From Anaerolineales bacterium (GTDB lineage: Bacteria; Chloroflexota; Anaerolineae; Anaerolineales; Villigracilaceae), in contig JAABUE010000008.1 of the NCBI GenBank assembly GCA_011389535.1, positions 1 through 41,953 of the forward strand: 41,953 nucleotides of DNA, given 5' to 3'. Of the stretch, positions 10,160 to 18,930 are shown piece after piece. The notes below the pieces were generated by a model. That model did no database searches. It was not told the origin of the DNA and worked only from the letters and a program-made list of their open reading frames with translations. A program made the translations under genes and the position numbers. Position 1 is the stretch's first letter. Each line of letters starts with the position of its first letter.

Positions 10160-11131
10160 AGGTCCTTCTTTATTAAATTTGCAGGTACCCTTTCAAAAAG
10201 AGGGGGGAAGTGGGGCGCGCCCCACACCCCTATTGATTGAAAAGATACGATTGCAGCTATCTGCAGTTGGTCAGTCCGTGCGTTAGATACTTTGCGCGGC
10301 CTTCCTTTGGCGTTTTACCAACTGAAGTTCAGGAATCGACCTCGCAGCCAGATCCGGGGATTCTCCTATATCCCGTGAATCTGGGGATGAAAATCAAGGC
10401 TCCTTGTAAACAAAAAACGGCCTCCGTACTCTATCCAGAGAGAGCAGTAATGCGGGCGGTCTGGGTAGAGGGGAGCACCGGTGAATAGGACTTGTCGCCG
10501 GGCCGATGAAGGTGTTCTGATTCTCGTTCATGATTGCCTCAAGCTAGCTCGATATGGCAGCGAAGAGAGTATTCCTCAACGGTTATCCCGTTCATGAAGT
10601 GATTGGGAGGAGCAAATGAGTTTCTTTAGTTTAGTATTTCGTGAATGGCTTGACCTCCATTTTCCGCCGCCGTGGCATGGACTTAATCATTCCTCGTTCC
10701 CAGGCCCGGCGACAAAAAATGCCATAGACATGTTGTCTACGGCATCGATGAAATTGCAATGTATCAACCTGAAAGCAGAGACCGTCTTAGTTATAGCTGC
10801 GACGAATCTAGATTGTGATTAATTTCATTATAGGGTGAATGGCATGCGTTTTAATCTGCATTTCATCAGGGGAAAGGGGTGACATTCATCCTGTCCTTTC
10901 CATAGACAAGTGCAACTGCCTGCATAAATTTGTCGAAGTGTTCGCCACTGTTGCTAACTTGACAATGTCACATTCGAAAAAGAATACCCAAATTTCGGGC
11001 TTCTCTCGAATAACTTGGCAAATGTGACATTGTCAAACTAATGTTTTTTCAAAACCGTCAAGGGCTTTTCTAGATGTCAAAATAAATGCCTTGGCAGGAA
11101 ACGTCACTTCCGAAATTTATATCCCAAGTTA
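10160..11131. other. Long intergenic region without a convincing gene
   Basis: Between the acs start and the cysW stop I see no supported protein gene. It holds a perfect GTGGGGCGCGCCCCAC palindrome (10210-10225), an imperfect hairpin around 10719-10744 (TGCCATAGACA / TGTCTACGGCA) and a 78-bp inverted repeat (10959-11036). The ORF at 10616 has a good GGGAGGAG site but an unconvincing 68-aa product. The acs promoter should lie in the first hundred bases, but I cannot place clear -35/-10 boxes. Confidence 0.5.
10959..11036. repeat. 78-bp inverted repeat with 16-bp perfect arms
   Basis: TTGACAATGTCACATT (10959-10974) is the exact reverse complement of AATGTGACATTGTCAA (11021-11036). Each arm contains an 11-nt palindrome, TGACA-W-TGTCA, and the two are 65 nt apart. 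Smaller dyads (CCC/GGG, ATTCGA/TCGAAT) occur inside. It lies about 95 nt beyond the cysW stop. It could be a mobile palindromic repeat, a pair of operators, or a long RNA hairpin. The T-run at 11043 is weak for a terminator. Confidence 0.75.
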
Positions 11132-11992
11132 TCAGTGTCCCTTTCGTCTAAGCCTATCGGAACCAAGAACCAGCACCAGGGAGAATAATCCCAACGCCAG
11201 CGCCGCGCTGTATGCGCCAATGTACTGGCGTTCTTCGAGGGCATGATAAATGAAAAGGGTGGTGGTCATCATTTTACCTTGCGCGGCCCCTCCAATAACC
11301 AGCACCGCGCCGAATTCGCCTAGTGCGCGGGCGAAGGTCAAAGTAATCCCATAGATCATCCCCCACCGCAAGGCGGGAAATGTTACCCGCCAAAAGGTTT
11401 GCCAACCGTTTGCCCCGAGTGTAGCTGCGGCCTTCTCCTGACGGGTATCGAAGGCTTCCAGCACAGGGATAAGTTCACGGATCATGAATGGCAGCGTGAC
11501 GAACAACGTCGCCAGGATCATTCCAGGGAAGGCAAAGGCAACCCGGATCCCCGTCGCTTCGACGAGCGGAGCCAATAGCCCATTCCGCCCAAACAGCAAG
11601 AGCAACATATACCCTGCTACCACTGGTGAAACGGCAAAGGGCATGTCCACCAGCCCGTTGATCAGATCGCGTCCGGGAAAGCGGTGACGGACGAACACCC
11701 AGGCGACGATGGTCCCAAAGACTGCATGAATCGACACGACGATCAGACCGATCCAGAGGGTGTTCCAGAAGGAAAGCAGGACATAGGACTGGCTGAAGGA
11801 AGCGATGACCGCTCCCAACCCTCTTTCAAAGGCATTTACAGTCAACGCGATCAACGGCGCCAAAATCAGGACGCTGACATACATTAGGACCACCCCAATC
11901 ATGATCCAACCGATCCACTTCCCCTTTTGTTTATCCACCGATTGGACGATCCTTGAGAGGAGCGCAGGGTTATTCGCAATTGAGTTCTTCAT
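11132..11992 (-). CDS. cysW: Sulfate ABC transporter permease CysW
   Basis: 286 aa with about six hydrophobic spans and the inner-membrane permease signature for ATPase docking (EKAAATLGANGWQTFWRVTFPALRWG). After an N-terminal signal-anchor-like segment (WIGWIMIGVVLMYVSVLILAPL) the sequence follows the CysW family, including ARALGEFGAVLVIGG. It pairs with CysT to form the channel. It overlaps cysT by 4 nt and is the last gene of the operon. Molybdate-type permeases are related, but two distinct permease genes plus an Sbp-type binding protein favour sulfate/thiosulfate. Confidence 0.9.
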   Translation of the reverse strand: MKNSIANNPALLSRIVQSVDKQKGKWIGWIMIGVVLMYVSVLILAPLIALTVNAFERGLGAVIASFSQSYVLLSFWNTLWIGLIVVSIHAVFGTIVAWVFVRHRFPGRDLINGLVDMPFAVSPVVAGYMLLLLFGRNGLLAPLVEATGIRVAFAFPGMILATLFVTLPFMIRELIPVLEAFDTRQEKAAATLGANGWQTFWRVTFPALRWGMIYGITLTFARALGEFGAVLVIGGAAQGKMMTTTLFIYHALEERQYIGAYSAALALGLFSLVLVLGSDRLRRKGH

Positions 11993-12858
11993 TCAATCTC
12001 CTCGGGGGAACCTTTTTTGGAAAGTTTTCGCAGATAATTTGCAGCCATCATCAGACTGAAAGCGATTGCAACCATGGCGATGGACACGGCGCTGGCGCCG
12101 AGCCGGTTCTCCGACTCGACCTCACCGAACACGTAAACCGCCGCCGTCTGCGAAACGAGCGGGATGTTCCCGGCGACAATGACAATGGAACCAAACTCGC
12201 CGATTGCGCGGGCAAAACTGAGCAGCGCGCCGGTAAGAATGGGCAATGTCAGCGGCGGGAGAATGATGCGCCAGAAAATGGTCCAGCCTCCCGCGCCGAG
12301 CGTGGCGGCGGCGCGTTCCTGCGCCAGATCCAATTCCAAAAGCACCGGCTGGACGGAGCGTACTACAAAAGGAAACGTGAGAAAGAGCAGCGCCATTATG
12401 ATCCCCGGCGGGGCAAAGATGATGGAGGTGTCAAACTGCTCCTTCAACCAGGAGCCAATCGCCTCCTGCGGTCCGAAGAGCACCACCAGCATCACACCCG
12501 TCACCAGCGTGGGGATCGCCAGCGGCAGGTCAATTATTGCGTTCAGGATGGTCTTACCGGGGAATTCGTACCGCACCAGCACAAAGGCGGTCAGCGTTCC
12601 CATGATCGTATTGAGGACAACCATCATAGCCGAAGTCCACAGCGTCAGTTTCAAGGCGTGCCAGGCGATGGGGAGCGTAACCTGCCGCCAAAGTTCCACC
12701 AGCCCCTCCCGCATGCCGTCCTGCAGGATCACCAGTAGCGGGATGACGAGCATGACGATCAGGTAGGAGATGGCAACGGAACGCAGACCCCAGCGTCCCC
12801 AGGGGAGAGGCGTTCCTGTTGTTTTTGTTTTCGGGTTACCTGCAAGAAGTGTATTCAT
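11989..12858 (-). CDS. cysT: Sulfate ABC transporter permease CysT
   Basis: 289 aa, a polytopic permease with the EAA-type docking loop (ERAAATLGAGGWTIFWRIILPPLTLP) and the conserved SFARAIGEFGSIVIVAGN of sulfate permeases. It lies 64 nt after sbp, with a strong intercistronic hairpin between them, and overlaps cysW by 4 nt. Ribosome-site complementarity before its ATG is weak, so translation may depend on upstream coupling. Confidence 0.9.
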   Translation of the reverse strand: MNTLLAGNPKTKTTGTPLPWGRWGLRSVAISYLIVMLVIPLLVILQDGMREGLVELWRQVTLPIAWHALKLTLWTSAMMVVLNTIMGTLTAFVLVRYEFPGKTILNAIIDLPLAIPTLVTGVMLVVLFGPQEAIGSWLKEQFDTSIIFAPPGIIMALLFLTFPFVVRSVQPVLLELDLAQERAAATLGAGGWTIFWRIILPPLTLPILTGALLSFARAIGEFGSIVIVAGNIPLVSQTAAVYVFGEVESENRLGASAVSIAMVAIAFSLMMAANYLRKLSKKGSPEEIE

Positions 12859-12869
12859 CGAAGATTCTT

Positions 12870-12912
12870 TTCAGGCGGCTGTCAGCGGCATTCCATGCGA
12901 CAACCGCCTGAA
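12870..12912 (-). promoter_or_regulatory. Intercistronic hairpin between sbp and cysT
   Basis: On the minus strand TTCAGGCGGTTGTC pairs with GACAGCCGCCTGAA (14 bp with one G-T wobble) around a 15-nt loop. There is no T-run, so it is not a classic terminator. Hairpins at this position commonly protect the binding-protein message and lower permease expression; that role is inferred. Confidence 0.6.
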
Positions 12913-12922
12913 TCTAAAGGGA

Positions 12923-13981
12923 TTATTCCGTGATCTGGATGCCCTGCACCTGACCCAAAATCTGGAAGAAAATGCCGTTCTCACCGAAATAGGCAGGCGT
13001 GGCTTCCCCCCAGCCGCCGAAATGCGCGACGGTGAACAGGTCTTCAATCAGCGGGTACTGGTCGGCGGTCGCCTGGGCAACTACGGGGTCGGGGGAGCGC
13101 AATCCATATTTCGCAAAGATCTGTTGCGCCTCCGCGCTGAACAAAAAGTCCAGGAAGGCTTCCGCGACTTCGCGCGTGCCATGCTTATCCGCATACGTAT
13201 CCACGATGGCGATCGGGTTGTCGATCTGCATGGTGGAGGTGGGAAGAACCAACTCATACGTCTGCCCAGCCTGCTGACCGACCAGCACCTCGTTTTCATA
13301 GGTGATGGCCAGATCGCCGATACCTTTCTCGAAATTTACAATGGAGTCACGAGCCGATTTGTCCATGACTGTGACATTTTTCAAGACAGCCAGCAGGAAA
13401 TCCTGAGCGCCTGCGTCGTCTGCTGTGAAGCCTTTTACATGTCCGCGCTGTGCCGCGCCATATAACCCCAAGATATTCCACATTGCGCCGCCGCTGGTTT
13501 TCGGGTTCGGGGTCAGGATGTCCAAATCTGGTTGAGCCAGGTCTGCCCAATCCTGAATGTTCCTCGGGTTGCCCTGCCGTACAGCGAACGCCACCACCGA
13601 GGTGCTGACCATGCCGCCGAAAGGTTTGCTCCGCCAGTCATGGGTGATCAACCCGGCATTTTCGAGGCGGATCACATCCGCTTCGAGGGAGAGAGCGACG
13701 ATGTCCGCTTCAAAGCCCTCCAACACCGCACGGGATTGCGCGCCTGAACCTTGATAGGATTCCTCGAACACGACCGTCTGACCGGTCTTTTCCTTCCATT
13801 GTTCCTGGAAGATGGGGATCAATTCACGATACGCTTCACGCGGGGTGGTGTAGGCGGCAAGAATTAGCTTGACCTCCCCACCGCTTGCTCCGGAGGCTGG
13901 TGCGCCCGCTGAGCACCCTGTGCTCAATAGGGCAATCAAAAGGAGGGAGAGTATCAGTGATTTGTATAGTTTGATAAACAT
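12923..13981 (-). CDS. sbp: Sulfate/thiosulfate-binding lipoprotein
   Basis: 352 aa. The N-terminal signal peptide ends in a lipobox (LLSTGCS), so the mature protein is likely anchored at the outer face of the membrane. The body matches the CysP/Sbp family (LAAYTTPREAYRELIPIF, ESYQGSGAQSRAVLEG, ADIVALSLEADVIRL, NPKTSGGAMWNIL). It delivers sulfate to CysTWA. The ATG has an AAAGGA site 5 nt upstream, and it lies 47 nt downstream of cysA. Confidence 0.92.
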   Translation of the reverse strand: MFIKLYKSLILSLLLIALLSTGCSAGAPASGASGGEVKLILAAYTTPREAYRELIPIFQEQWKEKTGQTVVFEESYQGSGAQSRAVLEGFEADIVALSLEADVIRLENAGLITHDWRSKPFGGMVSTSVVAFAVRQGNPRNIQDWADLAQPDLDILTPNPKTSGGAMWNILGLYGAAQRGHVKGFTADDAGAQDFLLAVLKNVTVMDKSARDSIVNFEKGIGDLAITYENEVLVGQQAGQTYELVLPTSTMQIDNPIAIVDTYADKHGTREVAEAFLDFLFSAEAQQIFAKYGLRSPDPVVAQATADQYPLIEDLFTVAHFGGWGEATPAYFGENGIFFQILGQVQGIQITE

Positions 13982-14027
13982 TTTCGTCCTTTCAGTGACA
14001 TGGAATGATTTTGATGAAATATTCTGG

Positions 14028-15917
14028 TTAATAATAGTTAATCGTGTTTTTGTGATAATGCGACCTGACGATCAAGAGTGAGCAATTACCGGCATCTTTC
14101 ATGACCCCTTCGATGACGCCACCCAAGGAAAAACGTCCGTCCTTATTAGGCAGGGGAGCGCCCATGACCACCAGATCAAATTCTCCTTCCTTGATCTCTT
14201 GAACGATTTCTGTTTGCGGGTTCCCGTTTCTCAATTTGATTTGCGTGGGCACCCCGAACATTTCCAAGCTGTGGACACCCCCCGCCATGAAACGTTCGAT
14301 TTGCTGATGCTGATATTCAGTATTTGGCGCACTACTCGAAACATTGAGGAGTGTTGCGCTGGCTCCCAAATGACGAAGCAGGCGGCCCGCAAACATGACA
14401 TCGTCTTTTCCGGGTTCTCCGCTCGCAACACAGACGAGGGCTTTTTCGAATCGCGCGCCTGGGTGGGCCGCCAACAGCAAATGATGGTCACCCACCTGAA
14501 GGGTTTGTTCAGCAAGACCCATTCCTTCAACCGGTCTCCAACCGACAATGACGAGATCGACAGGTCGCTGCTCTATGGATCGTGCAATTGCAAAGCGCGT
14601 AGGGGCTCTGTCTGTGCGCACTTCAATGGAAGCCATGCCGCTACCAATTTGTTTGCGGGCATCTTGAAGAAAGGCATCCAACAGGTTTTCATCATCCCCC
14701 ACTCCGAGCAACACCGTGCGCGCATGGGCCATGCGCGCAAGATAACCTCCCAGGCTGATCGCGGACTGGCTACGCAAGGATCCATCCGTGACCACCAGAA
14801 AGCTCATCCCAGGATGAGATAAGGCGTGCAAGCGGCGGATTCCCACCCAGGCTTTTTCACCAACCGAAAGCGGTAGGGACGCAGCTTGTTCGGCTGTTCG
14901 GCTGGACTCTATCACCATATTTTGTTTCCCGAAGGGAACGACTGGTGCGATGGCACGTACGCCAGGGATCGCAGGCAATTCAAGCCTGATCCTTTCACTG
15001 GGGCCATTGAATCCCATATTGGTCACGACCCCTTCACCTAGGGGAGCACAGTCCAAAGAAGTCTTGCTGCTTGCCAGGACGAGATCCTCCGGACGAAACA
15101 CGACCTGTACCCTGCCATCGGGGCTGAACCGTGCGGCTTCATTGGCAAGCTCGAATCTATGAGGACCGATTTGAATTTGTTTGCCTTCTGTCTGGCCGAC
15201 CAGGATGTTCGCCGTCCCCAGGAAAGAGGCCACAAATTCGGTTTGGGGCCGGTGATAGAGGTCTCGAGGAGAACCCACTTCCACCAGCCGCCCATAGCTC
15301 ATGACACCAATCCTATCGGCCAGGTCAAATGCTTCCTCTTGATCGTGCGTTACAAGGATGGCTGCTACCCCCAATTGTTTTTGGATCGCTTTTAGTGACC
15401 TTCTCAATTCCCCACGGATCTTGGCGTCCAGAGCGCCTAGTGGCTCATCTAAGAGCAACACATCCGGTTCCAGGGCTAGCGCGCGCGCCAACGCCACGCG
15501 TTGTTGTTGACCACCGGATAATTGACGCGGCATTCGATCTCCCAGGCCGACCAGACCGACCAATTCCAAAAGCTCATCGCGTTTGAGCTGGCGTTCTTTT
15601 TTCGGCACTTTCTGAACCTGCAGACCAAACTCGATGTTCTCAGCTACCGTCATATATTCGAAGAGAGCGTAATTTTGAAATACAAATCCGACTTTACGCG
15701 CCTGTGTTGGAAGGTTGGTGACATCGCGCCCGTGCAGCAAGACCCGTCCCCCTTCTGCAGACACAAGGCCAGCGATGATATTTAAGACTGTTGTTTTTCC
15801 ACTTCCGCTAGATCCCAAAAGCACGAAAAATTCGCCATCCTTGATTTCCAAAGAAAGGTTGTTGACAACAATCTGTTGTTCGTAGCGCTTGCTTACGCCC
15901 TCGAGCACAATGGACAT
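14028..15917 (-). CDS. cysA: Sulfate ABC transporter ATPase CysA with C-terminal universal-stress-like domains
   Basis: About 629 aa from the ATG at 15917, preceded by GAGGTG 4 nt upstream. The ORF track starts at 16019, but that extension has no ribosome site and reads through the regulatory repeats. Residues about 1-235 are an ABC ATPase (Walker A GSSGSGKTT, signature LSGGQQQRVALARAL, Walker B VLLLDEPLGALD). Then comes a TOBE-like segment to about 350. The remaining about 240 residues resemble one partial and one fuller universal stress protein fold (ARTVLLGVGDD..., KALVCVASGEPGKDD..., EFDLVVMGAPLPNKDG..., CSLLIVRS). CysA is normally about 350 aa, so this is an unusual fusion; the Usp part may bind nucleotide and modulate transport. 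First transporter gene of the operon. Confidence 0.85.
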   Translation of the reverse strand: MSIVLEGVSKRYEQQIVVNNLSLEIKDGEFFVLLGSSGSGKTTVLNIIAGLVSAEGGRVLLHGRDVTNLPTQARKVGFVFQNYALFEYMTVAENIEFGLQVQKVPKKERQLKRDELLELVGLVGLGDRMPRQLSGGQQQRVALARALALEPDVLLLDEPLGALDAKIRGELRRSLKAIQKQLGVAAILVTHDQEEAFDLADRIGVMSYGRLVEVGSPRDLYHRPQTEFVASFLGTANILVGQTEGKQIQIGPHRFELANEAARFSPDGRVQVVFRPEDLVLASSKTSLDCAPLGEGVVTNMGFNGPSERIRLELPAIPGVRAIAPVVPFGKQNMVIESSRTAEQAASLPLSVGEKAWVGIRRLHALSHPGMSFLVVTDGSLRSQSAISLGGYLARMAHARTVLLGVGDDENLLDAFLQDARKQIGSGMASIEVRTDRAPTRFAIARSIEQRPVDLVIVGWRPVEGMGLAEQTLQVGDHHLLLAAHPGARFEKALVCVASGEPGKDDVMFAGRLLRHLGASATLLNVSSSAPNTEYQHQQIERFMAGGVHSLEMFGVPTQIKLRNGNPQTEIVQEIKEGEFDLVVMGAPLPNKDGRFSLGGVIEGVMKDAGNCSLLIVRSHYHKNTINYY

Positions 15918-15947
15918 ATTCACCTCATCGTTCAATCTTTGCTCTAA

Positions 15948-15953
15948 AGATAA
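15948..15953 (-). promoter_or_regulatory. Candidate -10 element of the cysA promoter
   Basis: TTATCT on the minus strand lies 9 nt after the last Pho-like repeat, the spacing typical of PhoB-activated promoters that lack a good -35. Transcription would begin near 15941, giving a short leader to the ATG at 15917. Confidence 0.5.
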
Positions 15954-15962
15954 CGCTGAGGT

Positions 15963-16003
15963 GTGACCAATCCGGTGATAGAGCTGTGACAATCTTGTGA
16001 CAA
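15963..16003 (-). promoter_or_regulatory. Pho-box-like array of four direct repeats upstream of cysA
   Basis: Read on the minus strand: TTGTCAC, N4, TTGTCAC, N4, CTATCAC, N5, TGGTCAC, with unit starts 11, 11 and 12 nt apart. Period and sequence resemble the PHO box (CTGTCAT direct repeats every 11 bp) bound by PhoB/OmpR-family regulators. It sits between the response regulator stop and cysA. The same architecture recurs at 18931-18971. Confidence 0.8.
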
Positions 16004-16039
16004 TGAAATCTGTTTCCACCCCAGAAGTTTCGACCGTTA

Positions 16040-16735
16040 TTATCGATTTAGCAGAAAGGCATATCCTATTCCCTGCAAATTATGTATGTAGTATGGGTTA
16101 CCAGGATCCAGCTCAATTTTAGAGCGCAACCGCCGTACCAACTGCCTGAGCATTTCGGGACTGCCTCCTCCAGGTCCCCAGACATCGCTGATCAAATCAT
16201 CAAATGTGAGCACCTGCCCTCGGTTCAACATCAGGACTTCGAGCAACACACTTTCCAGGGCGGTCAGGCTTCTCATAGTTCCATTTTTCAGATGCACTTC
16301 CCTTAATTTTGGATTGAATTCGAGCCCTTCAACGGACATTTTGGCAGGCTGCGTTGGACCCGCCGTTCCCGCCCTCCGCAAAACAGCATGAATGCGCGCT
16401 ACCAACTGGCGGGGGCTGAACGGTTTTAGAACGTAATCGTCCGCGCCGATTTCCAGGCCGGTCACGATATCTTCTTCATCGTCTCGCACGGTGAGCAAAA
16501 TAATGGGAATGTCCGATTCGCTGCGAATCCGTTTACATATGGCAAAACCATCTTGCAACCCTGGCTTGCCGGGCAAGTTGACATCCAGGACGATCAGGTC
16601 CGGTTTATCCTCCGCCCAACGAAGCAGGGCGCTGGTCGCATCGTCAGCCACGATCGCCTCGAAACCCACGCGCCTGAGTGTAAATACGACCAGGTCCGCC
16701 AGAACACGGTCATCATCGACAACCAAAACCTTCAT
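16040..16735 (-). CDS. OmpR/PhoB-family response regulator
   Basis: 231 aa from the ATG at 16735, which overlaps the kinase stop codon (ATGA). The track's longer start at 16771 is inside the kinase. The receiver domain has the acidic pair DDD near the N-terminus, the phospho-acceptor Asp in LIVLDVNLPGK, and the switch lysine in VLKPF. A C-terminal winged helix follows (SLTALESVLLEVLMLNRGQVLTFDDL...RQLVRRLRSKIELDP). Partner of the kinase encoded just upstream. The PhoB-like repeat arrays flanking this system are plausible binding sites; the signal could be phosphate or sulfur status. Confidence 0.93.
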   Translation of the reverse strand: MKVLVVDDDRVLADLVVFTLRRVGFEAIVADDATSALLRWAEDKPDLIVLDVNLPGKPGLQDGFAICKRIRSESDIPIILLTVRDDEEDIVTGLEIGADDYVLKPFSPRQLVARIHAVLRRAGTAGPTQPAKMSVEGLEFNPKLREVHLKNGTMRSLTALESVLLEVLMLNRGQVLTFDDLISDVWGPGGGSPEMLRQLVRRLRSKIELDPGNPYYIHNLQGIGYAFLLNR

Positions 16736-18825
16736 ACCTGACTCCCGTTTGCCAGTGGCAGGGTAAACCAAAAAGATGTGCCGCCTTCCGGCAAGTCAGT
16801 AATTCCTACCTCCCCACCTTGAGCTTCAACAATGGCTTTGACCACCGAAAGACCCAAACCGGCGCCCTGCTTTGCTCGCTCATTCGCAACGTCAAGATGC
16901 GCAAATCGCCGAAAGAGATTATCACGGTGTTCGATTGGAACACCGCTGCCCTGATCATGGACTTCGATGCGCAGTTTGTCTGCCTCGAAAAAATGATTGA
17001 TTTGAATTAGACCGTTAACCGGGCTGTGTTTGATTGCATTCGAAAGCAAATTTACCAGAACCTGTACCGTCCGGCGCTTGTCCGCCAGGATCATAATCGG
17101 TTCTGTTACAGGCAGAGCAGACAGGCGCAAAGCATATTTTTTGGCGAGTGGTTCGATAACTTCTTGCGCATCTTTTAATATAACGTCATAGAGAACAGGT
17201 TGAATTGAAACCTTGAACCTTCCTGCTTCCATGCTGGCTGCCTCGATCAAGTTATCGATTAAAGCCTGTAAGTTCGTGATCCCCAGGTTCAAAGAGACCA
17301 ACAGTTCCTCGATTTCAGGTTGGGAAAGATTTGCAAGATTGTCCAACAACAATTCAGTCGAGGCTTGCAGTGCGGACAATGGGGTGCGAAATTCGTGGGT
17401 AACGTTGGCCATAAAGTCACCCAACAGGCGATGGATATATTCTTCGTTGGTAACATCGCGTATGACCAGGGCGCGCGTCCGGCTATCTGCCTCTGGAGGA
17501 ATGAAGTTTGTCTTCGAAATAGAGAGTAAGCGCTCCTGCCCATTTTTGAACTTTATAGAAACACGTCGTTGCTGGCCTGGGATTGGAAGCTGACTGGTGA
17601 ACGCCGCTTCTCCTTCAGTCGATAAGAAGATGTCATCTACATTTCGACCAAGGAGCTCTTCACCATCCGATTGCAAGATTTTCGCCACACCTGCGCTGGC
17701 AAATGTAATCCGATCCTGGTTATCCAGCGTAAGCAACCCTTCAACAATTGAGTTGAGCAGTTGCTCGATCCAGGCCTTCTCAGCCTGCAATTGTTCCATC
17801 GTGTGCTGGAGCGCCACACGCGCATCTTCAAGCGTATTGGCTAACTGGCTGATTTCCCAGATGGATGATTCAACAGATACGGGGGTTTCCAAATCCCTCA
17901 GCCGGAATTTAGTCGCGGCATTCGCAAGATTAACGATTGGTTGGCTGATTCGCTGGGATTGCCATATCCCCAGACCGGATGCAATCAGAATGATAAAGAG
18001 CAACCCCACCATCAGTGCATTGTTCAGGCTTTGCTGAATGGCTAGTTGGTCATCAACGTTGAGCGCGCTGACCACCTTAATGTTTAAGGATGGTTCAATC
18101 TCAGACGTAGCCAGCAGGTAACGGTGATTATCGATCCTCACCGCCCTTCGTGCAAGCGAAGTTCTTGGCGCTTGCCCTTCGCTATTTCGCAGGTTGTTTG
18201 CCAACCCTGAGGGTACCTCAAGGTTCTGGTTGCTTGAATGGATCACTTGACCCTGTTGAGTCAAAAAATACAAAAGGCCGGTTTCATTTTGGAGTTCCGC
18301 AAGGATGGTGGAGGTTCGTTTTCCTACGACGACCTGGTACGTGGAATTTTGAGAGGGTGATAAATTTGCTGTCGCATACAGATACAGGTCGTTCGCAGAT
18401 GGAATTTCAGCGTATCCGAGCTGTACATTTGTGGAACAGAGATCGGTGGTTAAAGCGCCTTGGTTAATGACGACTACTTCATTCTCCCCGGCGCAAACCA
18501 GGATCAAATCAAGATTGGCTCCCACTTGCAAGGTATCCAAATAGCGTTTCAGGGCTGAAGGATCGTTCCCTCCTAATAAATTTGTGAGCGTGGGGCGTTG
18601 GGAAACCACCAGCGCCAGGCTTTGCAGATTAGAACGTTCGCTGGCGATGTACGCTTGAGAAGCCAGACTCGTCTGGTCGAGGAGAAATTGTGCCTGGGTA
18701 ACAGCCTGCCTGTTGATTAAAACGATCACAGGCACGCTTATCGCTATACCAATCCCTAGAAAACCGGCCAGGAAGGCCAAGACTAGTTGAGATCTCAATC
18801 TGCGCGGATGATATTTGTGTTGCAT
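16732..18825 (-). CDS. Membrane sensor histidine kinase (HAMP-PAS-HisKA-HATPase)
   Basis: About 697 aa from the ATG at 18825 (AAGG upstream); the track start at 18864 is 13 codons earlier. A first membrane span (LVLAFLAGFLGIGIAISVPVI) is followed by a roughly 240-residue extracytoplasmic region, a second span (ALMVGLLFIILIASGLGIW), a HAMP domain (ISQPIVNLANAATKFRLRDL), a PAS domain, and HisKA with the phospho-His in NVTHEFRTPLSAL. The HATPase region has NLLSNAIKHSP and GAGLGLSVVKAIV. This PhoR-like layout pairs with the OmpR-type regulator that overlaps it. First gene of the minus-strand sulfate-transport cluster. Confidence 0.92.
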   Translation of the reverse strand: MQHKYHPRRLRSQLVLAFLAGFLGIGIAISVPVIVLINRQAVTQAQFLLDQTSLASQAYIASERSNLQSLALVVSQRPTLTNLLGGNDPSALKRYLDTLQVGANLDLILVCAGENEVVVINQGALTTDLCSTNVQLGYAEIPSANDLYLYATANLSPSQNSTYQVVVGKRTSTILAELQNETGLLYFLTQQGQVIHSSNQNLEVPSGLANNLRNSEGQAPRTSLARRAVRIDNHRYLLATSEIEPSLNIKVVSALNVDDQLAIQQSLNNALMVGLLFIILIASGLGIWQSQRISQPIVNLANAATKFRLRDLETPVSVESSIWEISQLANTLEDARVALQHTMEQLQAEKAWIEQLLNSIVEGLLTLDNQDRITFASAGVAKILQSDGEELLGRNVDDIFLSTEGEAAFTSQLPIPGQQRRVSIKFKNGQERLLSISKTNFIPPEADSRTRALVIRDVTNEEYIHRLLGDFMANVTHEFRTPLSALQASTELLLDNLANLSQPEIEELLVSLNLGITNLQALIDNLIEAASMEAGRFKVSIQPVLYDVILKDAQEVIEPLAKKYALRLSALPVTEPIMILADKRRTVQVLVNLLSNAIKHSPVNGLIQINHFFEADKLRIEVHDQGSGVPIEHRDNLFRRFAHLDVANERAKQGAGLGLSVVKAIVEAQGGEVGITDLPEGGTSFWFTLPLANGSQV

Positions 18826-18872
18826 AAAAACAACCTTGGCACGAATTGGAAAACCTGAACACACTTGATTCC

Positions 18873-18878
18873 ATTATA
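18873..18878 (-). promoter_or_regulatory. Candidate -10 box for the histidine kinase operon
   Basis: TATAAT on the minus strand lies 48-53 nt upstream of the kinase ATG. No good -35 is visible 16-18 nt further upstream, so the promoter may need an activator. The divergent Pho-like array is about 60-100 nt away. Confidence 0.4.
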
Positions 18879-18930
18879 TTTTATTTCACCATTACGAATA
18901 TATATGCTTTTTATAAGAAAAAACTGAATT

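Noticed and set aside
10237-10488. 83-aa ORF on the plus strand
   Set aside because: No ribosome site and no recognisable domain; composition looks like translated non-coding DNA.
10430-10540. Possible SAM-I-like riboswitch (CTATCCAGAGAG, later GGGCCGATGAAGG)
   Set aside because: The words resemble S-box pieces, but order and spacing do not fit the conserved core and no plus-strand gene follows.
10616-10822. 68-aa ORF with a good GGGAGGAG ribosome site
   Set aside because: The product shows no motif, membrane pattern or family resemblance and nothing nearby supports it; too weak to list as a gene.
11021-11048. Right arm of the 78-bp inverted repeat plus TTTTTT as a plus-strand terminator
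   Set aside because: The stem has a 46-nt loop and the T-run starts 6 nt after the arm; no plus-strand gene precedes it.
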